A stretch of 64,000 nucleotides of DNA, from contig NC_080670.1 of the NCBI RefSeq assembly GCF_030247195.1, positions 34,520,497-34,584,496 of the forward strand. Direction: 5' to 3'. The stretch is from Topomyia yanbarensis (Eukaryota > Arthropoda > Insecta > Diptera > Culicidae). Positions 11,460-23,487 of the stretch are shown here, in pieces. The notes beneath the pieces were generated by a model. That model did not search any database and had not been told where the DNA came from. It was given only the letters and a program-made list of their open reading frames with translations. The number at the start of each line of letters is the position of its first letter. Positions within the stretch are counted from its first letter, which is position 1. Made by a program: the position numbers and the translations under genes.

Positions 11460-12769
11460 AAATTCAGGTTCATTTTATTAATAATTTTTACAACTACTTA
11501 TATTATAAAAATGAAAATAATTTTTCAGCGGTTATCATATATTTCATTGACGAAAATTCGATTTTTAAAACCTTTCGTTTTTTGCCCAAGACAGAACCAT
11601 TCGATTTTTGGTTTTCACCGATAAAAATAGCTTTGATTTGAAATAAAACGAATGTCATGCATATTGAATTAGATGTTTTTATTTCCATAATTTTCCTCCA
11701 TTATCTACTGTGTGAAAGTGCAAAAGCCGCGTTAGTTTACCCTGTGCCAAACAGTCACGGTACTCCGAAATAGCATCTGAATGAATCAATCAGCTGATGA
11801 TGCCTTTGTAAGCACAGCAAAATTGAGAGACCTATTTTACGGTCTGACTGTCGGCGAGCACGGCTCGAGCGGTTACTAGGGTGCTACACGTATGCACGCA
11901 AACGAAAAAATACCTAAAATTGAGTTCTTTTGATTCGATCTCTGGGTGTCGTGGAGGAAGGTAAAATTAGGTAAACAGTGTTGAAGGTAGTTTCCATTTA
12001 ACCACGGCAAAAATTACAACTCATTGATAGGTTTTTTATACTCAACCTTGAATTCAGTATACTAAAATTTAAGATGAATTTACCCAATTTTGAGTACACC
12101 CCAAACAAGTTAAAAGAACTTATTGTTTGGCATATTTATTTTTCCGTGTAAAGTTTTTGAATGCAATGATAGATTCTACATGAGATTGTGTTATTGTGGG
12201 ATTAGCCGCGAAGAAAATGTTTGTAATGTGCCGAACGACAAACTGTCAATGTTTAAATATTTCAGGAAAAACAAGAGTGAGAGATTTTGAACGTTAATAA
12301 CTTTCGTTGTATTGAACGAAATCACCAAATTTTTGCACTGTTCGTATGGAAAATTGTTCAGCAATTTTGTTTTAAATTTATGCTTGACTTCCATTATTAA
12401 GAAGTAGAAATAGACTTAAGATAACTACGCAAACCCTGGAAAGTCATATACACAGCAGCACCACGCCTTTTTACCTCGCGGGTCGTATTATTAACACATG
12501 TCACTAGCGCTTCAAGGCATATAAACCCATCGACAACCTTGTACCGTACCCCATCACTTCCCGCCTCGGAATGGTTCCAGCCACTATGTACTGTGATTTG
12601 ACAGAATTGCTACTGAAATGGCCATCTCAGGCGATCATGAATTATTATTATAAATATAATTCTGCCGATCAAAGATTAAAACTCACACCACCCTACAAAA
12701 TCTTCCTAGCAACAGAACGAAGGTGATCCGGTGCAGTCGTGATGTTGCGTGTAGTCAATCGAACCTATA
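11460..12769. other. unassigned sequence
   Basis: No supported feature. Short ORFs on both strands lack motifs. Confidence 0.5.
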
Positions 12770-12811
12770 TCAAAATGTATTGGCCGTGATGTGACGCAGT
12801 GGTGCACTTAC

Positions 12812-13000
12812 TTCCGCATACTCACCAACATCATACGACACGCTCGGTAGAATAGAATGCACGGTAAGCTTTTCCGAATATGTCAAAAGACCGGGAAACG
12901 ATTTCCACCGGCAATCCGGATAAAAAGTGTTCTCAAACCTTCCATCGGGCTTGTGGTCGAGCCCACAGTGGTGAAATGCAAACGAAATAGTAAGCCGCAT
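12812..13000 (-). CDS. candidate coding exon, minus strand
   Basis: Reading leftwards from an ATG at 13000, the frame encodes FAFHHCGLDHKPDGRFENTF and then YPDCRWKSFPGLLTYSEK. Two donor-like sites follow in the reading direction: GTGAGT (exon end 12826) and GTAAGT (exon end 12812). The frame is Cys- and aromatic-containing and its codons are less AT-biased than the surroundings. The acceptor or promoter was not located and no family is recognised. A further open frame on the same strand lies at 13004-13258. Confidence 0.3.
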
Positions 13001-13259
13001 GTATTATGAACGCATCGAAATGGCCGAATGCGACTCAAAGTGGACACATGCTTTTGCGGCCGAATGCATGTTCACGACCACGACGAACGAGGAGACAACC
13101 GACCGACGGCGCGATGATGGTTTTCGGTAGGCACCATCGTTTATCTTCAACTGAACTGGCGGCGCGGTGAAGGTTGCGAGAGCAATTTCAATTTGAATAA
13201 TCCTCCTCCCTAAGCCTGACAGGAACTGCTCCGGATGGGAATCGAAATCTCGTTGCATT

Positions 13260-15000
13260 GGTGGGTTATATTTTCCTGTCCTGTGCAGAGTGCGAGATTG
13301 ACTGGCAGATATGGCAGAGCCGCTGCGGATCCGGAGTATTGGTGATGACTTGACTGGTTTGACGTAGGACTACGGCTTTCTTAACTATGTTTGCATTTCA
13401 TTTTTTCTACGATACAGGATCGATATGAATACTTTGAATCCTAATTTTTTTGCCAAGACCACTTATTGTGATGTTTAAATAACTCAAAATTTGTTTTAAC
13501 TGCGAGTTACACAAAATTTATCGAATCTTGTTGATGTTGAAATTGATGAAAATTTGAATTAGAGGCTTGTTTTAAGATTTCCTTTCTTTAATTATTTAGA
13601 AAGTTTATTTATAAAATAAAATAAACATTTGAGTTCGCGCCAATGAAACTTGTCAACCTTTTAATAATAAATCAATAATGTGGTACAATAAGCGAAAATG
13701 AGAATACTACCACATCTGCTAGACCACCTAACTAATCAATCCGACTGCGTAAGAAGTGGGTTTTCTCGCGTATAGTACTTTCCCATAGAAATAAAGAAAA
13801 CAAAGGATTTTTCTGCTTCAGCAGGTCTTGCTCCAACAAAAGTTGCTATAAATCAAACCGCCTGTTGGTTGAGACATCGAGTAACTGCTTGGTAATTACG
13901 AAACTATCCTACTGGGAAAATGTCTAATTACAGCTACCGAGTTCACACACAAGTTGCTGTCGAACCATAGGCCATAATGATGCGGCAAAAGTTTCAATAT
14001 AAGCCTTTATTTGGTTCCAGAAAGTTATCCTAATAAAGAGCTTCGTGCGTACCGGTCACAACTTTGTTGGACGATGATAATTTGCGGAATAAATTGGACA
14101 CGTAAAGTAGGTGCGGTAACTATCAGGAGCATATGTTTTATTCACATCTACGAAGAGGAAAATTTTCCCTCTCAATAATCTGTAATCAATCAGCAGCGTT
14201 GGTTTGTAGAAGTGAGCCAGGCAGGGAGCTATTGTCGAACTTTGTCGTCAGTGTTTTAGTTGTGAGGAAATCTGCTGCGGTGGTGAACTATATTCAATTG
14301 AATTAATCACATAAAGCAATTTGCCCATGCGAAATATTAATTGAGAAAGAAGCGTCATTTGCTGTAGGGTAATCTATCTAATCTATCTCAACCCCCGTGT
14401 TCATCTCATTTTCTGATGAATCAATTTCAAACAAAGAAACAACAATACGACCTCATAGAATCAATCATTAAAGTTACGAAACAAAGTTTTGGAGTATGAA
14501 AAATCAATGAGCCGTTTAGATGCTGATTCCGTGAACCATTTTCCTTCTGTTTCCGTGAGTCATTCAGCTTCCTGTCTTATCACGATCCACTCGGATAGTC
14601 CCCAGCGGTGAACTCACCTTACTCCGACTGAGAGTTTCATGACGGAGGAATTTCTCCCGACACCGGTACCCGCTTCCTTGAGCCATTCAGGTCCCAGCTT
14701 GATCGAGATCTATATTTGCACTATGCTATATTTCACCCTAAGGAGGAAAATTTGGTAAAAAACAAAATTTCTCACTAGGGTGAAAATTTGTTGGTTCTTT
14801 GTTGTCACGAAATAGTCGGATAGCTCACGGCGGCGAACTTGATTCAATCCTGACCGGAATTTCACTGACAACAGCACTGAGCGGATGTAAACAATGCACT
14901 CTAAAGAGAGACTGGACAACATTTAACTGATTTCTCTCAAGTATGGAAAAATTACGCAAATTTAAAGGTATCGCAATTATTATCGACTCACTCTTTAGAA
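13260..15000. other. unassigned, one small hairpin
   Basis: No supported gene. TTTCACCCT at about 14730 and AGGGTGAAA at about 14778 form a short hairpin. Confidence 0.5.
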
Positions 15001-15060
15001 TGCAATGACTGGATATCTGTTTCTGGGCCTATCTCACATGTAGTTATCCAGAAACAGGTG

Positions 15061-15240
15061 TCCGGCCATTAGGCCAAATAACGTTAGGCCGAAGAACGTT
15101 AGGCCGAAGGTCACTAGGCCGAAGGACATTAGGCCGAATGGTCATTAGGCCGAATGGTCATTAGGCCGAATGGTCATTAGGCCAAATGGTCCTTAGGCCG
15201 AATGATCATTGGGCCGAATGGGCTTTAGGTCGGGTGCTTA
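15061..15240 (+). repeat. TTAGGCCGAA minisatellite, left arm
   Basis: About ten units of TTAGGCCGAA plus a variable 4-7 bp spacer (TGGTCA, GAACG, GGTCAC). The units are most alike in the middle (about 15130-15185) and decay to both sides. Confidence 0.9.
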
Positions 15241-15401
15241 ATAGAGAGGAGGGAAAGGGATCCGAAGCTTATCCCGTACAGCTTTCGGGGCTTCTCGGTA
15301 TGAGCTAAATTTTCATATCTCGATTGAACGAATATCGTATTGTTTTCATTGTCTGGATATCATAAAAAAATTTATATGAGGTCGGAGCACACGGATTGAA
15401 G

Positions 15402-16181
15402 CGATGTCGTCGCTGTTGTGCTATCTTATGACAAACGCCATTTTGGGGTAAACTGAGTTAGATATGCCACATCACTTGTCTAAAAAATCTCTACAAAGTG
15501 GCGTTTTCAGAATTTTGACATTCTGCTTGATTACTGAGCTATAGCCACAAACGTGCTGCGAAATTTTATAATTTTTGCTTTGAATGGCCGTGTCTGGGTA
15601 TTGGCTCAAGTTATCTTGATGTATAAAATGTTTTTATGTGTAAAACTATTAGAGGAACACAATGGCATAATCATTTTTGAAACAAAAATACACTATTTGC
15701 GTGAAAAATGCAATTTAAGTTTTAAACTGGAAATATAGCATATTTGGCAACACTGTAACAAAAAATAACTATTTATTCTAGATTCCCTGACTCATTTCCT
15801 TCAAAATGCATGTCACCGATTGTCTATAGACCAAATGAATCCAAAGATATGAATAAAAGTTAATAATTGATGATTTTTTTCTATGGAAAATTTTCCATAC
15901 ACGATTATGACACGCAATACAAATTTTGTCATCAATACACACCTATGACACGTGTGAGTGCGACTTTTGTTTACATTTATAGTAAAAACTCGCAACTTAG
16001 TCAACGGATCTTCGTAATATTTGAGAGATTTATACAGAATAGATAGAAGCATCGATTGTCTTCTTTGAATTGTTCACACCATTTATAAGTTTCAAAATAT
16101 TCAATCTCAAACCTTAAAAATCGTTTTTCTCGAAATGTGCAAAATGGCGCATGTCATAAGATAGCACAACAGCGACGATGT
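15402..16181. mobile_element. nested inverted-repeat element
   Basis: TCGTCGCTGTTGTGCTATCT at the left is the exact reverse complement of the right end, AGATAGCACAACAGCGACGA. The match runs on through TTATGAC and, less exactly, GCGCCATTTTG. Left flank GAAGCGATG plus right flank TGTGG equals an unbroken paralogous sequence, GAAGCGATGTGG, at about 17050, so the insertion duplicated about 2 bp (TG). Non-coding. Confidence 0.75.
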
Positions 16182-16657
16182 GGGGTATCCACGTTAGGCG
16201 CTATTATAATTTATTTTTTACATAACGTCGGCAACAATGTCCGGCCATTAGGCAGAAGGATTCTAAGCACATAAAATCTATCTGTAATTAAAATAATCTG
16301 TTCTATGACAATTTAATCAATAATGCATTATAAAGTCTTGTGGAATGGAAACAATCCAATTTTCTTCTTTCACATTCCTTCTCCACCATCTTGTCTCACC
16401 CTCTTCCACTATCTCTAACTTTTCTATTTTTTCTACATTCTCTCTCAAAATCTCTAATTATTTCCCTAACTCAATTTATTTAAATCACTGATGTTTTATC
16501 CTTCTTTTTAACATGAGCTGTTCTTTCAAATTATATCCTGTACATTCCACGACTTCTATCCAGGTAGTCAAATTACGGAAGTTGACCTAGATGACAATTC
16601 ACATTTATAAAACATTGTACACAACTTTTACTAAAGTTCAATCTCTTTATTTCGATT

Positions 16658-17005
16658 ATGGTAATTAAAGCGGATAACTTATTCTGGAAGTTGTCATTGT
16701 ACATGCCACTAAGGTGCCAATTTTTTTTGGAAGACATGAACAAAAACACTGTCGGGTCAAATATTTCACCAGAAACACGCATATTTATTTATTTACTTTT
16801 TGAACTTTCTACCGCATGCAGCGAAGCCTGTGTGATGTGGCTTTACCGCATAACCGAGGCCAAGGATCCGAAGCAGCGTAAAGCTGCTGAGAATCCGCCG
16901 GACGAGGTGGCCGCCGACCCGCCGTCGGAAGCGGCGGCCCCTCGCAAGCGAACTTGTGATCTACTCGTTTGCCCGGATTATTCAAACATATGGGCCACCA
17001 ATTAG
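16658..17005 (+). CDS. GC-rich ORF inside the minisatellite-ended element
   Basis: 115 codons from an ATG. The first 60 residues are ordinary AT-rich translation. From about 16845 to 16990 the DNA turns strikingly GC-rich and encodes a charged, Ala/Pro-rich segment (KDPKQRKAAENPPDEVAADP and onward to RKRTCDLLVCPDYSN). This abrupt composition change inside an AT-rich element suggests a captured piece of a host coding exon. No family is recognised and the upstream half may not be coding. Confidence 0.35.
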   Translation: MVIKADNLFWKLSLYMPLRCQFFLEDMNKNTVGSNISPETRIFIYLLFELSTACSEACVMWLYRITEAKDPKQRKAAENPPDEVAADPPSEAAAPRKRTCDLLVCPDYSNIWATN

Positions 17006-17264
17006 TTTAAGTCCGACGGAGCGGTAGCAATGTCGGACATTACCCGGTTTGAAGCGATGTGGCATAGACACATTAGGCGTCCATTTTATTTTTTATTCCA
17101 TGCAGTCAATAAATCAGTAGCGAGAAATGGGGTGTAAATATGCTAAACGTTATAATTTTAAGTTAAAAAAAAACTAAATAAATCACCTTTCATTGAAAAC
17201 TGATCATTCTTTTCCGTTCCAACCACTTCATCTATCACTCTCTTTGGTTTATTGGTTCTAATGA

Positions 17265-17435
17265 CCATTCAGCCTTTTGCATTCGGATGAATGACCATTC
17301 GGCCTAATGGGCATTCGGCCTAATGACCATTCGGCCCAATGACCATTCGGCCTAATAACCATTCGGTCTAATGACCATTTGGCCTAATGCCCTTCGGCCG
17401 AATGACTTTACACCTAACGGCCTTCGGCCTAACGA
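17265..17435 (-). repeat. TTCGGCCTAATGACCA minisatellite, right arm
   Basis: The same unit as 15061-15240 in inverted orientation. About nine copies of (T)TCGGCCTAATGACCA with drift, closing the element. Confidence 0.9.
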
Positions 17436-17650
17436 CCCAGTATCCCAGAAATATTTTTTAGGTTCAACTAAGAATGCCTCAAAATGCGACCATTTTGAAA
17501 ACGAAACAGCCCTCACACAAGCTCCATGAAAATCAATCAATGTATTCCTGGCATAGGTTGTGTACTTTTGATTGATTTTCATGAAGATTTTTTCAACGTT
17601 GTGGAAAAAACTGCTTTTTTCATTATAAAATATGCCGGCTTTTTCTAGAG

Positions 17651-17789
17651 CACTCTAGTTAGAGTGTGGCCAAGACGCGTTTGACGTATTCAAACGAGCA
17701 GAAATCTGACATATTTCTATTGTGAATACGTCAAATTTCATGTTCGTTTGGATACGTCATGGCCTCTTGGCCATACTCTAACTAGAGTG
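17651..17789. mobile_element. 139-bp palindromic MITE
   Basis: CACTCTAGTTAGAGTGTGGC pairs with GCCATACTCTAACTAGAGTG. Inner arms pair GACGTATTCAAACGA with TCGTTTGGATACGTC, imperfectly. TCTAG flanks both sides at a distance of two bases, so the duplication is uncertain. Confidence 0.8.
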
Positions 17790-17799
17790 ATCTAGCTTT

Positions 17800-18884
17800 T
17801 TCCGGTTTTCACAGATTAACTAGAACGTTGCACTGGGGTACAAATGTACCCCACGCCTTCTTTGGAGCCGTGTAAAGACAAGAACTCGGCATTTATCGAC
17901 CTGGGACTCTAACCATAATTCAATTTAGAGTTCCTAGTAAGAGTAGGATATGGTGGTATAGACAGTTTGCTTATAGCTTTCGTGGGGGCAGGTGTCAAAG
18001 TTGGCTTGGGGTACATTTGTACCCCAGTGTACGGTCGCCGTAAGTGTTTCGTCAGGTTTCGTTCTGTCAGTGCAAATGAGACTCGTGACAATACCAGTTT
18101 AAATACTGGTTGTTTTACTACATAGGTAACAATTAGTGTTATATAATCGTTTTTAATCAATTATTCAATTAATTTAATTTAATTTTGAAGTAGAAAAAAA
18201 ATCGTTCTCATTTTTGCTAATTTTTATTGTTTATTTTTTATAGTTTTTCAAAATAGTGGCTCGCAAGTATAATTTGCGCAAAGTAACTGGCCAAGTAACA
18301 ATTGAAGTTTTATAGCACGCTACAAGTGCAATCTAATTTTTATGAGATGTTATAAAACTACCATAAAACTTCAATTGTTACTAGGGTGCTGTAACAGTAA
18401 CGTTGCGTGTTACCAATGTACTACTAGTCAGAAATATTTTTTTCATTTCAATTTCCATCTCCTTTCGTGGTATTTTCCAAAACCCGATTTTTAAACTTTT
18501 ACTCTTCCAAATAATTGCACTTTTTCAAAAATATCGAAATTCCATTTTATTGCGTTTCTAGACCATTCTTTCATTTTTTAGAATCATTTGATTTTTTTTA
18601 AATTGGTTAAAAATTCGCAATGTTATAGTATTTTTTGTAAAACAAAGTCAAAACCGCGATTTTTTCACTTTTTTTTGTTCAAACCAATTTATGTATCATT
18701 GATTCAATAAATTCCGTACTTTCACTTACACAGCTGTTTTCGCAATTAAAAAACGAAGAAAACAATGTATTTTACATTTCTTTTGCTTGCATTTTTACCT
18801 GCGAAAATTGCAATTAAACGTGTGGGGTATATTTGTACCCCAGTGCAACGTTCTAGAGTGGAAAACGCAACGTGTGGAGGAAAA
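17800..18884. mobile_element. inverted-repeat element, GGGGTACAAATGTACCCC ends
   Basis: Both ends carry CTAGAACGTTGCACTGGGGT plus ACAAATGTACCCCA (left) or its variant (right), in opposite orientation. The similarity extends outward through GTTTTCCACT-like sequence. A third copy of the near-palindrome is internal at about 18003-18028. The interior is non-coding and contains a small nested hairpin. The limits are approximate. Confidence 0.7.
18294..18382. repeat. 89-bp hairpin repeat nested in the 17.8-kb element
   Basis: AGTAACAATTGAAGTTTTAT at the left is the exact reverse complement of ATAAAACTTCAATTGTTACT at the right. Probably a tiny MITE. Confidence 0.75.
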
Positions 18885-21601
18885 AGTACTTAACAATTTC
18901 ATAAGGCGCAACTTATGAACCTGTGCACTTTTGAGTTCATTAGACATTTATGCATTCCATATTTTATGTATAAGCATTTTATAAGTCCGCCTAATGGAAT
19001 CCGTTAATGTGTTTTATGATTTTCATAACCGTACTATTGTGAAAATTTAAAGTTTAATTGTAGAATTGTGTAAAAGTGTAAGCAGAGAACACTATTTGTC
19101 GGAATCAGATTCAATACTACGACCTGTTCAAGCCGGTAGAAGAAATATGACCCGAGAGAAAATTTAATCATACGTTAATGACGAGTTAAAAAGAAAGTTC
19201 GAATGAAATGGGAAAGGCACTGGGTCAATTTAGGGTACCTATGGACACCATCGACTATAGAATAACGATCTAATAATGTAGCAATTAATTCTGGCCTAAA
19301 CAAAAATGACATCCCAAAAACAGTATTCCGATTAAAGCTTCAACAACAATCAACTCGGTACGGTATCCCTCTAGAGGGACATTAACTTGGCAGGAAGGCA
19401 ATCCTTCCTAAATTTCGTTGTCAAGATAGCCTTCAATGTCTGTGTGGCAGAGGAACTGGTCAGGGAAAACCATTTGCCAAAGGAGGCAATATTTCACCGC
19501 CATCCAGGGTGTGATATCCTGCTCTGAGCCACTACTATAGTTACCACGTTCCTGAGAGATGATCACAAGAGGACAATAAATTTGTCCCAAGTTATAATAG
19601 CATCAGGATGTTGGCTGAATCAAAACAAGATAGTTGAATATGTAGCTACTAATTTGGGTGGATGTTAGAAAAAAAAGGACACGAATGATCCAAAAACTTA
19701 AATTTGCAAAACAGCCACTTTCAACTTATGCATTGAAGTCTACTTTCTTTCCCCGAAATAATGTGGGAAAAAGCACCACCCAAAACCAGAACGAATATAG
19801 ATTACCTTTCAACACAATCACCACCCCGTCCGTCTCCGGTGGCTTCGGAAGAGGAGTCATCACGATGCAAACCACTATAGGTACCGGTCTAAAGCTGTTT
19901 CAATAGCAGCAGCAGCAAAGATTCTAGCACAAGGCAACTTGACTTCTTGCGCCAAGGGACCGACGGTAAGCGACTGCACTGGTAGATGGTAGTGAACTTC
20001 CTTCCTCCGGATCGGATAGCCCCAGGAGCGCTAAAGTTCACACTGCCAGTTGCCATCTTGTGGTCTTTCTTCTGAGATGCCATTCAGTTCCAACAGTTGA
20101 AACCGAAAAATTTATGCACCCGGATGCCCGCCTGACTGTGCCACCACTGAAACGTGGCTTAGTACGGTAGAACCAGGAAGGAGTTATTATCTAGCAAGAG
20201 GGGCCATGCGTTTTTGTCTAGGAGATAAGTGGATGGGATCTAGTTTTAAACCTAAAGCTAAAAATGTTTCTATACAGGTTTCCGCTACTCAAACAAATGG
20301 AGATAATTTTATATCGGAAACAATATAAAGTTAAAGATAAACAAGAATCTCAATGAAGCCGTGAGAAGATTGAAAAACCCATCCCCATTTTCCAGTCGTC
20401 TAAGAAGAGAGTCAAGAATGGATAGAGTGGTTTCTGGTTAGAAACCGACTGTCCTAGGTTACCTATAGTACACGATTCGCAAATAGAGGGGAAAAGGACA
20501 CGACGGGACTTGCCGTTGCAGAGGAAAAATAGATGGGTAGCTTGGCCACCTCCAGGGCATTGAAGACCTACGTAGTGCAAAAGGAAACGTTAACACCGCT
20601 TGCATCGTCGTTTATTTTTTTTTCTCTTCACAATCAATTCCCCGAGAAAAGGAGAATCGATGAAATTTATGGGTAAACTCTAAAATGCATTAAAGCTGCA
20701 TAGAGTTGAATATATATCGGGATTGAATAGACTCTGTATTGCATCTGGGTGGGGGCGGATTCGCCACAGTAATGCTCGATAAAAGGTATTAGACAGCGAT
20801 GTCAATTCGTGGGGTTTGTTTGCTATGTCAATAGAATGAAATTATTTGCTGGCTTGATTTTGAATTAATATTTGCACAGCACGGGGTTGCGGAAATAAGT
20901 GACATTTATATCGGGAGCGCAATTGAAGGGATTGGGGCTGGGAATCGATCACGTGAAGTTTGGTACACATGTACGATGTTACTGCAATAGTTGGTATATG
21001 ATGGAGTATAGTCTGTTGACAGAGCGGACCTGGAGAAAGCTGATTTTCATACGTTAACTGTGTGGTCTGAGCAAAAGAGTTGGCATGCTACGATTGAGGC
21101 AAAATTGTCACATTTTCCCCACAAAACTCCTTCTAGTGTTATTTATAGTGAAGCCTCTTCTCCGGGTTATGACATATATTCCTTAACTGTTCTCAACGTG
21201 AGTAGAATGAGGTCTATAATTATACTGTACACTAAAAATCGTGTGCAAAGTCTGGGATGAAAGAAAATGAAACAACACTGGGAAACGCGCCTTTAATTTT
21301 CAATATGAAACTCGAAACTCTGACGTGATATTGCTGAGGCTTGTTTACCATATACAGCAATCAATTCTCACAAATCCAATTCATCGTTTAACTTCATTGG
21401 AAGTTTCACTTTATTTATACATGTACGAATGTTTCGAAAATGGCAAACGCTTTGTATTTCCGCCTATGTCTCCATCCGATTCAGTCAGACCGATTACTCA
21501 CCCAGTTTCACATTGAAACATTCGCATTGAATCGAGGAAACGCACCATCGAAAATGGCACGCTTACACACGCCAAACTAGACAGTCGAGGATTTTCCTTA
21601 C
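18885..21601. other. unassigned; decayed ORFs at 19.4-20.6 kb
   Basis: No gene is recognised. Frames at 19408-19590(-), 19658-19906(+), 19889-20083(-) and 20350-20580(-) have less AT-biased codons than their surroundings, and the last contains CPGGGQATHLFFLCNGKSRR. They could be remnants of a retroelement or exons. No conserved motif settles it. Confidence 0.3.
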
Positions 21602-21725
21602 CTCGTACCCATAGCTCCTCCTGGCTGCAGTCGATCCGCGTCACAATATCTTTATTCCGCTTCGATCCGGATTTTTCCACGTGCTCTTTCTTTTCGAGTA
21701 CCACGAGTAAAAACCGATAAAGCAT
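21602..21725 (-). CDS. candidate first coding exon, minus strand
   Basis: From an ATG at 21725 the frame reads MLYRFLLVVLEKKEHVEKSG, then KRNKDIVTRIDCSQEELWVR, and stops being needed at an excellent donor (GAG|GTAAGG, exon end 21602). An in-frame TAA lies shortly upstream of the ATG, so the ATG would be the true start unless an acceptor lies between. I do not recognise the protein. The combination of start, charged coding-like sequence and strong donor makes it a plausible host exon. Confidence 0.35.
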
Positions 21726-22972
21726 TGGCACACGTCGAGCCCATTAACCTTCAAACTCTCGAGTACCATATCCTGCCTTTGGGAACCGAAAAAAGCAAGC
21801 ATTCCATATGCCCTGCCAAAAAAAAACAGAAACATTCGCACTGATTTCCAACCTGCCTGCCTGCCTGTCCGACTGCTTGGAGGTGAAATATACAACATCA
21901 ACATATAAACACATGTGAATGTTGTGCTCCAATTTCCAGTAGCCGCTTCAAGAGCCGGAGGGAATTTATAAGAAACCTATAAAATATGTATATACGAAGC
22001 ACTCGGACAGGCAGCTGGTGTTCACGTGGGTGAACTCCGCTATGGCTCTGCACGTTTGATTCTGCCCCAAAACCAAAATCTGCTGATGATTTTACAACCA
22101 ATTGAAAAAGAAAAGCTTTTCGAGATCGATTAAAATACTGGAAGTAAGTTTTCCTCATTTTCAGATTCCGTTCCGATAAAACGGTAATTAAGTCGAACGA
22201 GAATGAAGTTCAATTAGCAAATGGCTAACTTTTATGTGTAGGTCGAACGAACACACCGTCTGATGGGAACATAGCTCTTGAGTGGTTCTGAAAGCTGAAA
22301 CTTGACCTGAATGTAAATTTATTTGCTCCACAACCAGCAGCTAACAAGGCCTGCCTGGAGGCACCTTTGAATCACGGCGAAAGTTTTCATCAGATAATGA
22401 AATTTAAATAAAACCAATATGCTTGCAGCCCACTCTCAACTGAAAGGGGAGGACAGACGCACAGTGGGATGTGAGTGGTTTGATTTAAAACGTATTTGTT
22501 ACTTGATTTCGAGAGGAATTTACTATTTAACAAATGTTTGAGTTATTTAAAATTTCTCTCCCGCATGTTTCACTCGTAGTATCCTTCATTTCCATTGTAC
22601 TAAATGGAACAATTATAAAAAAGACGAAAGAGTTATTATTTTTCACGATTTTACTTGAAACAACTACAATCAACATCCATCACGAATGGGAAACAATTAA
22701 ATTTTTTACCAACTGTGCAACGGTGCCGCCATCGGTCATAAGCAATTACAGCAACAACGCGCGCTGGCCGTAAACATGATGATGGCCCACACGCCCACGT
22801 GTCCCAGGCAAACGCTAGAGGTGATCCACTTCCCCCATCGGGTCGGCTCGCGTGTGCTATTAGATTATCAGTTCGGCATATTTAATGGCAAAACTTTCAA
22901 CGTTCTGCAGATTTCTATGATACTAACATACTACACCAGTGCACCTGAATACGTACGAGAAAGTTCACTTAC
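21726..22972. other. unassigned sequence
   Basis: Mixed composition with no recognised repeat or motif. If the flanking minus-strand exon candidates belong to one gene, this could be intron. Confidence 0.4.
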
Positions 22973-23157
22973 CGAGCTCCAAAATTGTCTTGGTGAACAG
23001 TGGAAAACTTCGTTACGGGATGCAGTCGCTGAAAAAGCCGGAGATTCGTTTATGGGAAAATAAACTTCCACCTCCCCGCTCCTGTCGAGCTTGGTTGAAC
23101 AAACTTTGCCAGCGTGCGGAACGAAAATTGAAGTGGCCAAACTGTAACGCCACATTC
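22973..23157 (-). CDS. candidate internal coding exon, minus strand
   Basis: A 185-bp interval bounded in the minus direction by an acceptor-like TTTTCCACTATTCCGCAG and a consensus donor GCTCG|GTAAGT. One frame stays open throughout (MWRYSLATSIFVPHAGKV, then the stretch ending NEVFHCSPRQFWSS) and continues upstream to an ATG at 23308. No domain is recognised. It lies upstream, in the minus direction, of the 21.6-kb candidate. Confidence 0.33.
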
Positions 23158-23487
23158 CTGCGGAATAGTGGAAAACTGTGCAATGTTTTAATCGTTTTTT
23201 CTTAAGGAACCGGTACGGAAAGGAGTCAATATCAGGGGTGAAATTAAATGATGGCACTGAATGGTATTGACAGTAGTTTCTTCCACTGTTTATTAATGTT
23301 CGCGGCATGCGACAAATTTACAGAAAGTTAGTGCTAGACACATTCCAACTAGTTTTTTAGTTCCGGAAACGGCGACTTCCCAGTGAGTAAAATCTCTATA
23401 CCGTATGGAAATTTTCAGAGTAGAATGGACGAGTAAATATAGAGTTTATTTTAAAATCCAAAAAGTTACAACTGAAAGTAGCCATTT

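Larger units (their letters stand above)
15057..17444. mobile_element. 2.4-kb element with minisatellite ends
   Basis: The left end starts GGTGTCCGGCCATTAGG and runs into a tandem array of (T)TAGGCCGAATGGTCA units. The right end carries the same array in reverse orientation and finishes CGACCCAGTATC. The candidate flanking duplication is CCAGAAACA (15048-15056) against CCAGAAATA (17445-17453), 8 of 9 matching. The interior contains a nested inverted-repeat element, a pyrimidine-rich tract (about 16360-16480), a second TGTCCGGCCATTAGGC start motif at about 16237, and a GC-rich ORF. No transposase is visible. A smaller relative is at 26441-26990. Confidence 0.7.

Noticed and set aside
15061..17435. 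CRISPR-like array
   Set aside because: Units are contiguous and degenerate without unique spacers, inverted at the two ends, and in a eukaryotic genome.
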